This document shows, in pieces, positions 45,827-53,348 of a stretch of DNA of 64,000 nt. The notes under the pieces were generated by a model, which had not been told where the DNA came from, did not search any database, and was given only the letters and a program-made list of their open reading frames with translations. Within the stretch, counting starts at the first letter, position 1; every line of letters starts with the position of its first letter. A program made the position numbers and the translations under genes. Source of the DNA: Chryseobacterium defluvii (GTDB taxonomy: Bacteria > Bacteroidota > Bacteroidia > Flavobacteriales > Weeksellaceae); the NCBI RefSeq assembly GCF_014204415.1, contig NZ_JACHLE010000002.1:248001-312000 (forward strand). The letters are read 5' to 3'.

Positions 45827-46567
45827 ATGAGAATAAAATCTATATTGGTTTCTCAACCAGCGCCAAGTGAGTCTTCCCCGTATTTGGATATAGCGAAGAA
45901 GGAAAAAATAAAGATTGATTTCCGTCCTTTCATCCACGTCGAAGGAGTTGACAATAAAGAACTTAGAACACAAAAAATAGATCTGACGCAATATACCGGC
46001 ATTATCTTTACCAGTAAAAATGCGATTGATCATTATTTCAGACTGGCGGAAGAACTACGCTTTGCTGTTCCGGACACTATGAGATACATATGCCAGTCCG
46101 AAGCTGTAGCCAATTATCTTCAAAAACATATTGTTTACAGAAAAAGAAAGATCAGTTTCGGGGAGAAAAATTTTTCAGACCTGCTGCCTCTTTTCAAGAA
46201 ATTCCCGTCTGAAAAATATCTGCTGCCTTCATCAGATGTTTTGAGCCCGGATATTCCAAAAACTTTAGATGCCGCCAATATAGACTGGACCAGAGCAATC
46301 ATGTACAGAACAGTCTGCAGTGATCTGACTGATATTAATATTAAGGATTACGAAATGCTGGTATTCTTCAGCCCACAGGGAATCAAGTCTTTACAACAGA
46401 ATTTCCCTGACTTCAGGCAAGACGACACTAAAATTGCCGTTTTTGGGAATACCACCTTAAACGCCGCCGAAGAGGCAGGACTGAGAGTAGATGTAATGGC
46501 TCCTACAAAGGAAACTCCTTCCATGACTATGGCCCTTGAAAAATATATTAAAAGCCTTCATAAATAG
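45827..46567 (+). CDS. hemD: Uroporphyrinogen-III synthase
   Basis: HemD cyclises hydroxymethylbilane to uroporphyrinogen III in haem synthesis. The 246-residue protein begins MRIKSILVSQPAP and has TGIIFTSKNAIDHYF, YLLPSSDVLSPDIPKTLDAA, LVFFSPQGIKSL and IAVFGNTTLNAAEEAGLRVDVMAPTKETPSM. These are the weakly conserved but recognisable landmarks of the two-lobed family. It is probably coupled to the upstream DUF4271 gene and ends before a terminator at 46592. Confidence 0.88.
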   Translation: MRIKSILVSQPAPSESSPYLDIAKKEKIKIDFRPFIHVEGVDNKELRTQKIDLTQYTGIIFTSKNAIDHYFRLAEELRFAVPDTMRYICQSEAVANYLQKHIVYRKRKISFGEKNFSDLLPLFKKFPSEKYLLPSSDVLSPDIPKTLDAANIDWTRAIMYRTVCSDLTDINIKDYEMLVFFSPQGIKSLQQNFPDFRQDDTKIAVFGNTTLNAAEEAGLRVDVMAPTKETPSMTMALEKYIKSLHK

Positions 46568-46591
46568 CTTTTAATATCTTATATAAAACAG

Positions 46592-46626
46592 CCGTCTTTC
46601 AATAAAAGGGAAGATGGTTTTTTTTT
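46592..46626 (+). terminator. Terminator of hemD
   Basis: CCGTCTTTC and GGAAGATGG pair with some G:U around an 8-nt loop and are followed by nine T residues. Confidence 0.75.
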
Positions 46627-46629
46627 AAC

Positions 46630-46637
46630 TAAATTTG
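46630..46637 (+). promoter_or_regulatory. -7 promoter box (TAAATTTG) of ptrB
   Basis: A perfect TAnnTTTG element follows directly after the hemD terminator and ends 18 nt before the ATG. Confidence 0.6.
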
Positions 46638-46655
46638 AACAAGAATTAATATTGA

Positions 46656-48704
46656 ATGGAAGCTCCAAAGGCAAAAAAAATAGAAAAAATACTCGAAATA
46701 CACGGGGACAAGAGAATAGACAATTATTTCTGGCTTAATGAAAGAGAAAATCCTGAGGTCATCCAATATCTTGAAAAAGAAAATGCCTACGCAGATTTCA
46801 TTATGAAAGATACTGAAAATCTTCAGGAAGAGCTTTTTGAAGAAATGAAATCCCGCTATAAAAAAGATGACGAATCCCTTCCCTATTTTTTTAACCAATA
46901 CTGGTATATTGTCCGGTACGAAGAAGGAAAAGAATACCCTATTTTTTGCAGAAAGTATAAAAGCTTAAACAATCCGGAAGAAGTTGTTCTTGACGTCAAT
47001 ATCCTTGCAGAAGGAGAAAACTTTTTCGAGGTCGGATCTGTTGCAGTAAGCCCCAATAATCAGATCGCTTCTTTTTCGTCAGATAATGTCGGCAGAAGAA
47101 TTTACACTTTACAATTTAAAGACCTGTTAACCGGAGAGATATTATCTGATCAAATCCAAAATACGACAGGAAAAGCGGTTTGGGCCAATGACAACCAACA
47201 CGTTTTCTATACAAGAAAAGACGAAAGCTTACGGGCTTTTCAGGTTTACAGACACGCATTAGGAACCGACCCTTCTGAAGATGTTCTGATCTTCCATGAA
47301 AAAGATGAAACTTTTGATGTCAATGTTTTCAAAACAAAATCATTACAGTATATTTTCATCGCAAGTTCCAGTACGATCTCGGATGAGCATCGTTTTATCC
47401 CTTCAGACAATGTTTTTGCAGAATGGAAGATCATTCAGTCCAGGATAGACGACCTGGAATATTCCGTGGAACATTATGAAGATGAATTTTATATCATTAC
47501 AAATGCAGATGAGGCAACCAATTTCAAAATTGTAAAAGCAAAGATCGACAGCTGCGGAATGGAAAACTGGGTGGATGTAATCCCTCATCGTAAAGACGTG
47601 CTGTTGGAAGGCTTTGAGATCTTTAAGGATTATCTTGTTCTCGAAGAAAGGGAAAAAGGGCTGTTACAGATCAAGATCATCGATGAGAAAAACCGGGAGT
47701 CTCATTACCTGCCTTTTTCAGATCCTACTTATACTGCTTACATCAGCATCAATCTGGAATTTGATACTGAAGTTTTGCGTTATGGCTACACTTCTCTTAC
47801 TCAGCCAGGCTCAACCTATGAGTATAATATGAAGGAAAAAACAACCAAGCTTTTGAAACAACAGGAAGTTTTAGGTGGCAAGTTCTTTGCAGAAAACTAT
47901 ATTTCCGAAAGGATCTGGGCAGACTCCAGAGATGGAAAGTCCAAGATCCCTATCTCTTTGGTTTACCATAAGGACACGAAAAAATCTGCCACTACTCCCC
48001 TGCTTTTGTATGGTTATGGAAGTTATGGGCACACCGTTGATGCAAGTTTCTCGAATGTAAGACTATCTATTTTGGACAGAGGGTTTATTTATGCTATTGC
48101 CCATATCCGCGGTGGTGAATATTTAGGGAGAGAATGGTATGAGGATGGAAAAATGCTGTTTAAAAAGAATACTTTCTTTGATTTCATTGATGCCGGTAAA
48201 TATCTCATTAGCCAAAATTATACTTCATCAAAACACCTGTACGCAATGGGAGGAAGTGCCGGGGGCCTTCTGGTTGGAGCTGTCATTAATTATGAGCCAG
48301 ATCTTTTCAACGGCATCGTAGCACAGGTCCCATTTGTGGATGTGGTAACTACAATGCTGGACGAAACCATTCCGTTGACCACCGGGGAATATGATGAATG
48401 GGGAAATCCAAACAACAAGGAATATTATAATTATATGAAATCCTATTCTCCCTATGACAACGTGGAAGCAAAAGACTACCCTCACCTACTGATCACCACC
48501 GGTCTTCATGATTCACAGGTTCAATACTGGGAACCTGCAAAATGGACGGCCAAATTAAGGGAAATAAAAACGGACGATCATCTTCTGGTCTTTAAAACCG
48601 ATATGAGCTCCGGGCACGGAGGCGCCAGCGGAAGATTTGAATCATTGAAAGAAGACGCGCTAGAATATGCATTTTTATTAAAATTAGAAAACAAAGAAGA
48701 ATGA
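46656..48704 (+). CDS. ptrB: Oligopeptidase B (S9 family serine peptidase)
   Basis: The 682-residue cytoplasmic enzyme cleaves short peptides after basic residues. An N-terminal beta-propeller (about 70-400) precedes the alpha/beta-hydrolase domain. Family landmarks are AHIRGGEYLGREWYEDGK and KKNTFFDFIDAGKYL. The catalytic triad is the Ser in MGGSAGGLLVG, the Asp in TGLHDSQVQYWEPAKW, and the His in SSGHGGASGRF. It has no signal peptide. The stop overlaps the next ATG (ATGA), so the downstream small protein is co-translated. Confidence 0.92.
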   Translation: MEAPKAKKIEKILEIHGDKRIDNYFWLNERENPEVIQYLEKENAYADFIMKDTENLQEELFEEMKSRYKKDDESLPYFFNQYWYIVRYEEGKEYPIFCRKYKSLNNPEEVVLDVNILAEGENFFEVGSVAVSPNNQIASFSSDNVGRRIYTLQFKDLLTGEILSDQIQNTTGKAVWANDNQHVFYTRKDESLRAFQVYRHALGTDPSEDVLIFHEKDETFDVNVFKTKSLQYIFIASSSTISDEHRFIPSDNVFAEWKIIQSRIDDLEYSVEHYEDEFYIITNADEATNFKIVKAKIDSCGMENWVDVIPHRKDVLLEGFEIFKDYLVLEEREKGLLQIKIIDEKNRESHYLPFSDPTYTAYISINLEFDTEVLRYGYTSLTQPGSTYEYNMKEKTTKLLKQQEVLGGKFFAENYISERIWADSRDGKSKIPISLVYHKDTKKSATTPLLLYGYGSYGHTVDASFSNVRLSILDRGFIYAIAHIRGGEYLGREWYEDGKMLFKKNTFFDFIDAGKYLISQNYTSSKHLYAMGGSAGGLLVGAVINYEPDLFNGIVAQVPFVDVVTTMLDETIPLTTGEYDEWGNPNNKEYYNYMKSYSPYDNVEAKDYPHLLITTGLHDSQVQYWEPAKWTAKLREIKTDDHLLVFKTDMSSGHGGASGRFESLKEDALEYAFLLKLENKEE

Positions 48705-49042
48705 TCAACGAAGCCGAATACTGGAAAAAAATAGAACAATTCTTTGAGGATAACTTCCAGACTGAAAAGAACCCGCCAATCGAAACACTTCTGTTTCTTA
48801 TCGGGCTTCAGGAATTAGGGAGTGGCCAGCAAAAATATACAAAAGACGATAAGGTAAACCTCCTCCACATTGCAGTTTGCAGATTACTGGAACCTTTTGG
48901 CTATTATAAATTTACTCATTATGAAGACGGATGGCCGCAATTTGAGCAATTGGAAGAACTGCCAGAGTTAAGACCTAATGAACAGACCCTGCTGATGAAA
49001 AAAGCTATTATTCAATATTTTCAGGATGAAGAATTGATTTAA
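48701..49042 (+). CDS. Small conserved protein coupled to oligopeptidase B
   Basis: The 113-residue soluble acidic protein is of a family I do not recognise. It is mainly helical: EAEYWKKIEQFFEDNF, a hydrophobic ETLLFLIGLQELG and LLHIAVCRLLEPFGYYKF, and an acidic end. The ATG overlaps the ptrB stop by 4 nt, which supports translation and suggests a related cellular role. Similar proteins seem to be confined to Bacteroidota, as far as I can recall. No catalytic motif is visible. Confidence 0.8.
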   Translation: MINEAEYWKKIEQFFEDNFQTEKNPPIETLLFLIGLQELGSGQQKYTKDDKVNLLHIAVCRLLEPFGYYKFTHYEDGWPQFEQLEELPELRPNEQTLLMKKAIIQYFQDEELI

Positions 49043-49125
49043 TTTGAAAATGTTTTTTGTTGCTCTATTATTTGGGCGGGGACTTCCAGATAAAGCCTGT
49101 TCCCATTGATATGAATTTTCAAATT
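49041..49125. repeat. 11-nt inverted repeat (AATTTGAAAAT / ATTTTCAAATT) in a convergent spacer
   Basis: The arms 49041-49051 and 49115-49125 are exact complements, followed by further TTCTCAAATTA-like copies. Such TTTTCAAATTA spacers recur in flavobacterial genomes. A role as an AT-rich terminator between convergent genes is possible. Confidence 0.45.
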
Positions 49126-49147
49126 ATCTCATTCTCAAATTACCATA

Positions 49148-49636
49148 TTATCCTTTCAGCACATCCTCCAGTTGATCGAGCCCCATTTTGAAACCTTCTT
49201 CAAAACCCATTTCCAGCAGCTGTTTGATGGCTTCATGAGACTGAAAATGAATGTTAACCGTAACTTTGGTACCTTCTTCTACTCCTGTAAAGCCAAACAG
49301 CCACTTTGCTTCCGGAAAATCAGGATTAATATTCCCATTTTCATCACAGAAGGAGTCAGTTCCGTCGAAGCTTCTATGTTCTATGATTTCACCATATTTC
49401 ACCAGAGCATAGTGCCTTTCCCCTTCCGGTCCAACCATAGAATACAGCCAGGTTCCACCTTCTTTGAAATCCTGACTTTTAGTTTCGCACTTCCAGGGCT
49501 TTGGAGCCCACCATTGATCCAGTAATTCGGACTGGGTAAAATAATCCCATACTTTTGAAACGTCTGCATCATAAATTTTCATTACATACACACTGTTCGA
49601 GTCAAAATCTTTATTAAAAACAATATTGGATTCCAT
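49148..49636 (-). CDS. SRPBCC (AHSA1/START-like) domain protein
   Basis: The 162-residue single-domain protein of the Bet v1-like fold contains KIYDADVSKVWDYFTQSELLDQWWAPKPW, GTWLYSMVGPEGERHY, FGFTGVEEGTKVTVNIHF and a long C-terminal helix (MGFEEGFKMGLDQLEDVL). This is the AHSA1 (activator of Hsp90 ATPase homologue 1-like) subgroup. Bacterial members bind small hydrophobic ligands or have unknown roles. It stands alone and has a -7 box (TAAGTTTG, minus strand) at 49653-49660. Confidence 0.85.
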   Translation of the reverse strand: MESNIVFNKDFDSNSVYVMKIYDADVSKVWDYFTQSELLDQWWAPKPWKCETKSQDFKEGGTWLYSMVGPEGERHYALVKYGEIIEHRSFDGTDSFCDENGNINPDFPEAKWLFGFTGVEEGTKVTVNIHFQSHEAIKQLLEMGFEEGFKMGLDQLEDVLKG

Positions 49637-49652
49637 AAGTAACTATTTTTAA

Positions 49653-49660
49653 CAAACTTA
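49653..49660 (-). promoter_or_regulatory. -7 promoter box of the SRPBCC gene
   Basis: The minus strand reads TAAGTTTG, 16 nt from the start codon. Confidence 0.45.
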
Positions 49661-49837
49661 CCTCTTTATTTCAAAAGCCGCCTTTTCTTATGACAAGTAT
49701 TTAAAAATTTATAAATAAATGTTAAAAAACACCTTTTTAAGAAAAATAACACAATTTTTTGGCTCGTTTTTTGTTTATCTAGTCTTAAAATAATTAATTT
49801 TAACATTCATTTTTCCAAATAATTTAAAAATAAATAA

Positions 49838-51385
49838 ATGAATAATAAATTCATCCCAATAATCTCGGTGTTTATGACGATCTCTCTGATTGTCTTTGTT
49901 ACGCTCCAGTTTTATTGGCTGAAAGGTTATTATGGCGCTTTGGAACAGGATTTTTCCAACAAAGTATATTCAGCTTTAGAAAATACGGCCAAAAGTATCG
50001 GTGAAATTGAGGTGGAAACCGTGATGAATGAAAACTTTAAAAATTTCAGAGAAGATATCCGCGCCAACAGCAAACAACCATCACTAACAACAATACAGCA
50101 GGTAGAAGATTCCGGAACCCAGCGCCAGATCATTTACTCTAAAAATATTATTGAAAAAACACAGCTTCCTATCTCTAAAAAAGGAGACTCAATAAAACTG
50201 ACAACACTTTACCGGGATGAGGCTGCCTACAAAATAAGAAGAGATACTACCAAACCGGAGCAGCTTACCGCTGAAATCAATAATGATATTGAAAACGGGG
50301 ATTACGACATTAAAGAGTTTGTAAAGATCAACGGAACCAATCTTCCCATCACGAAAAGAGTCAATGAAAAAATTCTGGATTCGGTCATTACAAAGGAGCT
50401 TAAGATAAGAGGAATAAGCGCTCAGGTGGGATATGGGGTGACAGATAAAAACAATAAACTGACCAGTGTTGCCAATAAGCTTTATAAGGAGAAGAATGAT
50501 GGCAATACATACATTTATCCCCTTTTCACTGATAAAGAGGACCGTACTTTATATTCTTTAGCATTGGTTTTTCCTAAAAAAGAATATTCCCTGGCCATGA
50601 ATAACTGGCCAATGCTGTTGGGAACCTTCCTTTCGCTGCTTACCATCTTAGGGATTTATATCATTTCCATCAACTATATGATGAAGCAGAAAAAGCTTGC
50701 GGAAATTAAGACTGACTTCATTAATAATATGTCACATGAGTTCAAAACTCCTCTGGCAACCATTTCCGTGGCAACGGACTCTCTGGCGAATGACAAAATT
50801 GCCACTAATCCTGAAAAAGTAAAATACTATTCGGAGCTGATCAAACAGGAAAATTTGAGAATGAAAAAACAGGTGGAAAACGTGCTTAATATGTCAAAAC
50901 TTGAAAGGAATGAGGTAAAATTGTTCTTAAAGGAAACCAATGTAAGAGAACTGATCAAAAAAACCACAGAATCCTTCAATCTGATCGTGGAACAAAGGAA
51001 CGGATCTCTTACACAGGAATTTACAGCTGATAAATACACCTTCAGGATCGATGAATTCCATATCTCGAATATGCTGGTGAATTTACTGGACAATGCCAAT
51101 AAATATTCTCCGGACACTCCTGAAATTCATGTAAAAACAAGAAATGAAGGAAATCTGTATGTGATTGAAATTTCCGACAAAGGAATGGGAATGGACATCC
51201 AGAACAAAACCAAAATTTTTGAAAAATTCTTCAGGGAAGAAACCGGAAATATCCATAATGTAAAAGGACAGGGCTTAGGATTGTCTTATGTAAAGAAGAT
51301 TGTAGAACTGCATAAAGGTCAGATTCTGGTAGACTCCCACAAAGGAAAAGGAAGTACGTTTACCATAAAACTGCCGATGAGCTAA
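49838..51385 (+). CDS. Sensor histidine kinase (RprX-like)
   Basis: The 515-residue membrane kinase has helix 1 at about 6-27, a periplasmic domain (about 30-255) and helix 2 at about 257-277. There is no obvious HAMP domain. The HisKA motif FINNMSHEFKTPLATI contains the phospho-accepting His. The ATP-binding domain has NLLDNANKYS (N box), DKGMGMD (G1) and GQGLGLSYVKKIV (G2). Order and pairing with the downstream OmpR-type regulator match Bacteroides RprX/RprY. The signal sensed is unknown. An AT-rich spacer of about 80 nt separates the two genes. Confidence 0.9.
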   Translation: MNNKFIPIISVFMTISLIVFVTLQFYWLKGYYGALEQDFSNKVYSALENTAKSIGEIEVETVMNENFKNFREDIRANSKQPSLTTIQQVEDSGTQRQIIYSKNIIEKTQLPISKKGDSIKLTTLYRDEAAYKIRRDTTKPEQLTAEINNDIENGDYDIKEFVKINGTNLPITKRVNEKILDSVITKELKIRGISAQVGYGVTDKNNKLTSVANKLYKEKNDGNTYIYPLFTDKEDRTLYSLALVFPKKEYSLAMNNWPMLLGTFLSLLTILGIYIISINYMMKQKKLAEIKTDFINNMSHEFKTPLATISVATDSLANDKIATNPEKVKYYSELIKQENLRMKKQVENVLNMSKLERNEVKLFLKETNVRELIKKTTESFNLIVEQRNGSLTQEFTADKYTFRIDEFHISNMLVNLLDNANKYSPDTPEIHVKTRNEGNLYVIEISDKGMGMDIQNKTKIFEKFFREETGNIHNVKGQGLGLSYVKKIVELHKGQILVDSHKGKGSTFTIKLPMS

Positions 51386-51464
51386 AGAAATTTAAATGAT
51401 AAATGAATTGTACATCAATTATCATTCATCAAAAATCAATTATAAATTATAAAATATAGGATAT

Positions 51465-52151
51465 ATGAGCAACAGAATATTATTAGTAGAGGACGACCAG
51501 AGTTTTGGAGCTGTATTGAAGGATTATTTAACGATAAATAATTTTGAGGTGACTCTTGCAACAGATGGAGAACAGGGATTAAAAGAATTCACGGAAAATG
51601 AGTTCGACATCTGTATTTTCGACGTGATGATGCCTAAAAAAGACGGGTTTTCATTGGCAGAAGATGTAAAAAAGATCGATAAGAACACTCCTATCATCTT
51701 CTTAACGGCAAGAAATATGAGAGAAGATATCCTAAAAGGGTATCAGCTTGGGGCAGATGACTATATCACTAAGCCTTTTGATACGGAGCTGCTTTTATAT
51801 AAGATCAAAGCTATTCTTCAAAGAAGTTCCACACTTGAAAATGAAGAGCAGGAACAGTTCAAGATCAGCAATATCTTCTTCGATTCCATGCTGAGACAAT
51901 TGAGAGTAGGTGACAAAGAATATAAACTTTCCCCAAAGGAAAACGAATTGCTTAAGCTTCTTTGCATTCATAGAAACGATTTTATGCCAAGGGATCTTGC
52001 TCTAAGAAAGATCTGGAAAAAAGAGAATTACTTCACGGCAAGAAGCATGGACGTGTATATTGCCAAACTTCGTAAATTATTGAAAGATGACGAAGGATTA
52101 GAGATCATCAATGTTCACGGAGAAGGATTCAGGCTTTTAGTTAAGAATTAA
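51465..52151 (+). CDS. OmpR-family response regulator (RprY-like)
   Basis: The 228-residue protein has a receiver domain (1-120). The acidic pocket is VEDDQ, the phospho-acceptor Asp is in CIFDVMMPKKDG, and the Thr and Lys sites are in FLTARN and TKPFD. A winged-helix DNA-binding domain follows (about 130-226: LSPKENELLKLLC, RSMDVYIAKLRKLLKDDEGLEIINVHGEGFRL). It should be phosphorylated by the kinase encoded just upstream. The regulon is not visible here. A hairpin at 52176-52213 could end the transcript. Confidence 0.93.
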   Translation: MSNRILLVEDDQSFGAVLKDYLTINNFEVTLATDGEQGLKEFTENEFDICIFDVMMPKKDGFSLAEDVKKIDKNTPIIFLTARNMREDILKGYQLGADDYITKPFDTELLLYKIKAILQRSSTLENEEQEQFKISNIFFDSMLRQLRVGDKEYKLSPKENELLKLLCIHRNDFMPRDLALRKIWKKENYFTARSMDVYIAKLRKLLKDDEGLEIINVHGEGFRLLVKN

Positions 52152-52175
52152 TTCCGAAAATAATAGTATAAATAT

Positions 52176-52213
52176 AAAATTAGCAAAGCAATTAAAAATG
52201 TTTTGCTAATTTT
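52176..52213 (+). terminator. Hairpin that may end the response-regulator transcript and contains the next -7 box
   Basis: AAAATTAGCAAA (52176-52187) and TTTGCTAATTTT (52202-52213) are perfect 12-nt complements around a 14-nt loop. The right arm overlaps TAATTTTG (52207-52214), the probable -7 element of the next gene, so one sequence could serve both purposes. Confidence 0.6.
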
Positions 52214-52230
52214 GTTTCATACGATTAGAT

Positions 52231-52899
52231 ATGAGAAATATATTTTTAGGCCTTATCGCCTTTTCTATACTTACTGTTTCCTGTAAAAAGGATGAAAAAG
52301 CTACCTATTTAAAGGATGAAGCCGGGAACCAGCAGGCCAATGCTGCAGCCAATAATACACCCCAGCCTTCCCTTCTAAACCAACCCGGGATGCAGAGCGT
52401 TCAGAGTAATGCAGCACCGGTAGCAGCTACAGCTTCGGGAATGAATCCGCCACACGGACAGCCGGGACACCGATGCGATATTCCGGTAGGACAGCCTTTG
52501 AACAGCAAACCGGCGCCAGCTCCAAATGGAACTCCACAAAATATTGCCATACAAAATGGCAAGCCCATTCAGATAGACCCCAATGCTATGAAACCGGGAA
52601 AATTTACCGCAGATCCTAATACAGGAAAACCGGTAAAAACAGCTCCGGGAATGAATCCTCCACACGGGCAGCCGGGACACCGTTGTGATATCCCTGTCGG
52701 GCAGCCTTTGAATAGTAAACCCGCTCCTGCTCCACAACCTGCCGCGAAAACCAATGTTGTCCAAACGACTCCACCTCCTGCTCCCACACCCGCACCTGCC
52801 CAGCAAAACCTGGCAAAAGGAGAAAAGCCCAAACTAAATCCGGCACATGGAGAGCCTTGGCATAACTGTGCCTTGAAAGTAGGAGACCCTTTGCCATAA
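52231..52899 (+). CDS. Lipoprotein with His/Cys repeats (HGQPGHRCDIPVG)
   Basis: The 222-residue protein has a lipoprotein signal with lipobox TVSC (Cys18). The rest is Pro/Ala/Asn-rich and likely extended. Residues 70-98 and 140-168 are identical 29-residue repeats built on NPPHGQPGHRCDIPVG. A diverged third copy closes the protein (NPAHGEPWHNCALKVGDPL, 203-221). Each repeat offers two His and one Cys, a plausible soft-metal ligand set. The motif is known in Bacteroidota lipoproteins but, to my knowledge, has no assigned function. The next two genes are a Cys-rich protein and an HMA-TonB receptor, which supports a metal role. Confidence 0.75.
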   Translation: MRNIFLGLIAFSILTVSCKKDEKATYLKDEAGNQQANAAANNTPQPSLLNQPGMQSVQSNAAPVAATASGMNPPHGQPGHRCDIPVGQPLNSKPAPAPNGTPQNIAIQNGKPIQIDPNAMKPGKFTADPNTGKPVKTAPGMNPPHGQPGHRCDIPVGQPLNSKPAPAPQPAAKTNVVQTTPPPAPTPAPAQQNLAKGEKPKLNPAHGEPWHNCALKVGDPLP

Positions 52900-52905
52900 T
52901 TTTTG

Positions 52906-52913
52906 TAATTTTG
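52906..52913 (+). promoter_or_regulatory. -7 promoter box (TAATTTTG) directly before a GTG start
   Basis: The element ends 4 nt before GTG 52918, implying a leaderless transcript. Confidence 0.5.
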
Positions 52914-52917
52914 CATC

Positions 52918-53280
52918 GTGAAGTTGTTTCAGATACTTACAATTATTTTCTGCTTAGGGATCTTCCTGATTCCTAAAGATAATTTCTATGCCCAGGCTGC
53001 ACAGGAAAACTGCTGTAAAGCAGATTCCAAAACGGATGACTGCTGCAAAAACCACCATTCATCATCTTCAGACGATCATCAGGGAAAAACAAAATCGTGT
53101 TCAGACAATTGCTGTTCGTTCTGTGCAGCATCTTATACCTTTATAGAAACTCCTTTTTCAAAAAGCCTGAATCCGGAACTATCCTATTATAAAGCCAATA
53201 AAAATTTACAATTCCGATATTCCGCTCCTCATATTTCAGACCGTTTAAAAGAAATCTGGCAACCGCCGAAAATAGCTTAA
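52918..53280 (+). CDS. Small exported Cys-rich protein (HYC_CC_PP-like)
   Basis: The 120-residue protein has a signal peptide (about 1-25). The mature part has Cys pairs at 32-33, 42-43 and 65-66 plus single Cys at 61 and 69, mixed with His-rich stretches (CCKNHHSSSSDDH), and ends IWQPPKIA. Paired Cys with a C-terminal Pro-Pro recalls the small Bacteroidota proteins called HYC_CC_PP, often next to metal-uptake receptors; this link is from memory. The start is GTG, 4 nt after a -7 box. It lies 18 nt after the His/Cys lipoprotein gene and 68 nt before an HMA-domain TonB receptor. Likely periplasmic metal binding. Confidence 0.72.
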   Translation: MKLFQILTIIFCLGIFLIPKDNFYAQAAQENCCKADSKTDDCCKNHHSSSSDDHQGKTKSCSDNCCSFCAASYTFIETPFSKSLNPELSYYKANKNLQFRYSAPHISDRLKEIWQPPKIA

Positions 53281-53348
53281 TTAAAACATTCAAAGTTCAT
53301 CATATGATGTATGGACTATACTTTAATTAATCTAAATTTTTAAACAAA

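Noticed and set aside
9501..51464. AT-rich spacers such as those at 9502-9570, 14324-14379 and 51386-51464, full of TTATAAATTATGAAT-like words
   Set aside because: They look alike but are low-complexity and cannot be aligned as one element, so they are not listed as repeats.
52375..52916. Several overlapping antisense frames opposite the His/Cys lipoprotein
   Set aside because: They result from the Pro/Ala-rich codon bias of the real gene. The silent-change pattern between its repeats supports only the plus-strand frame.
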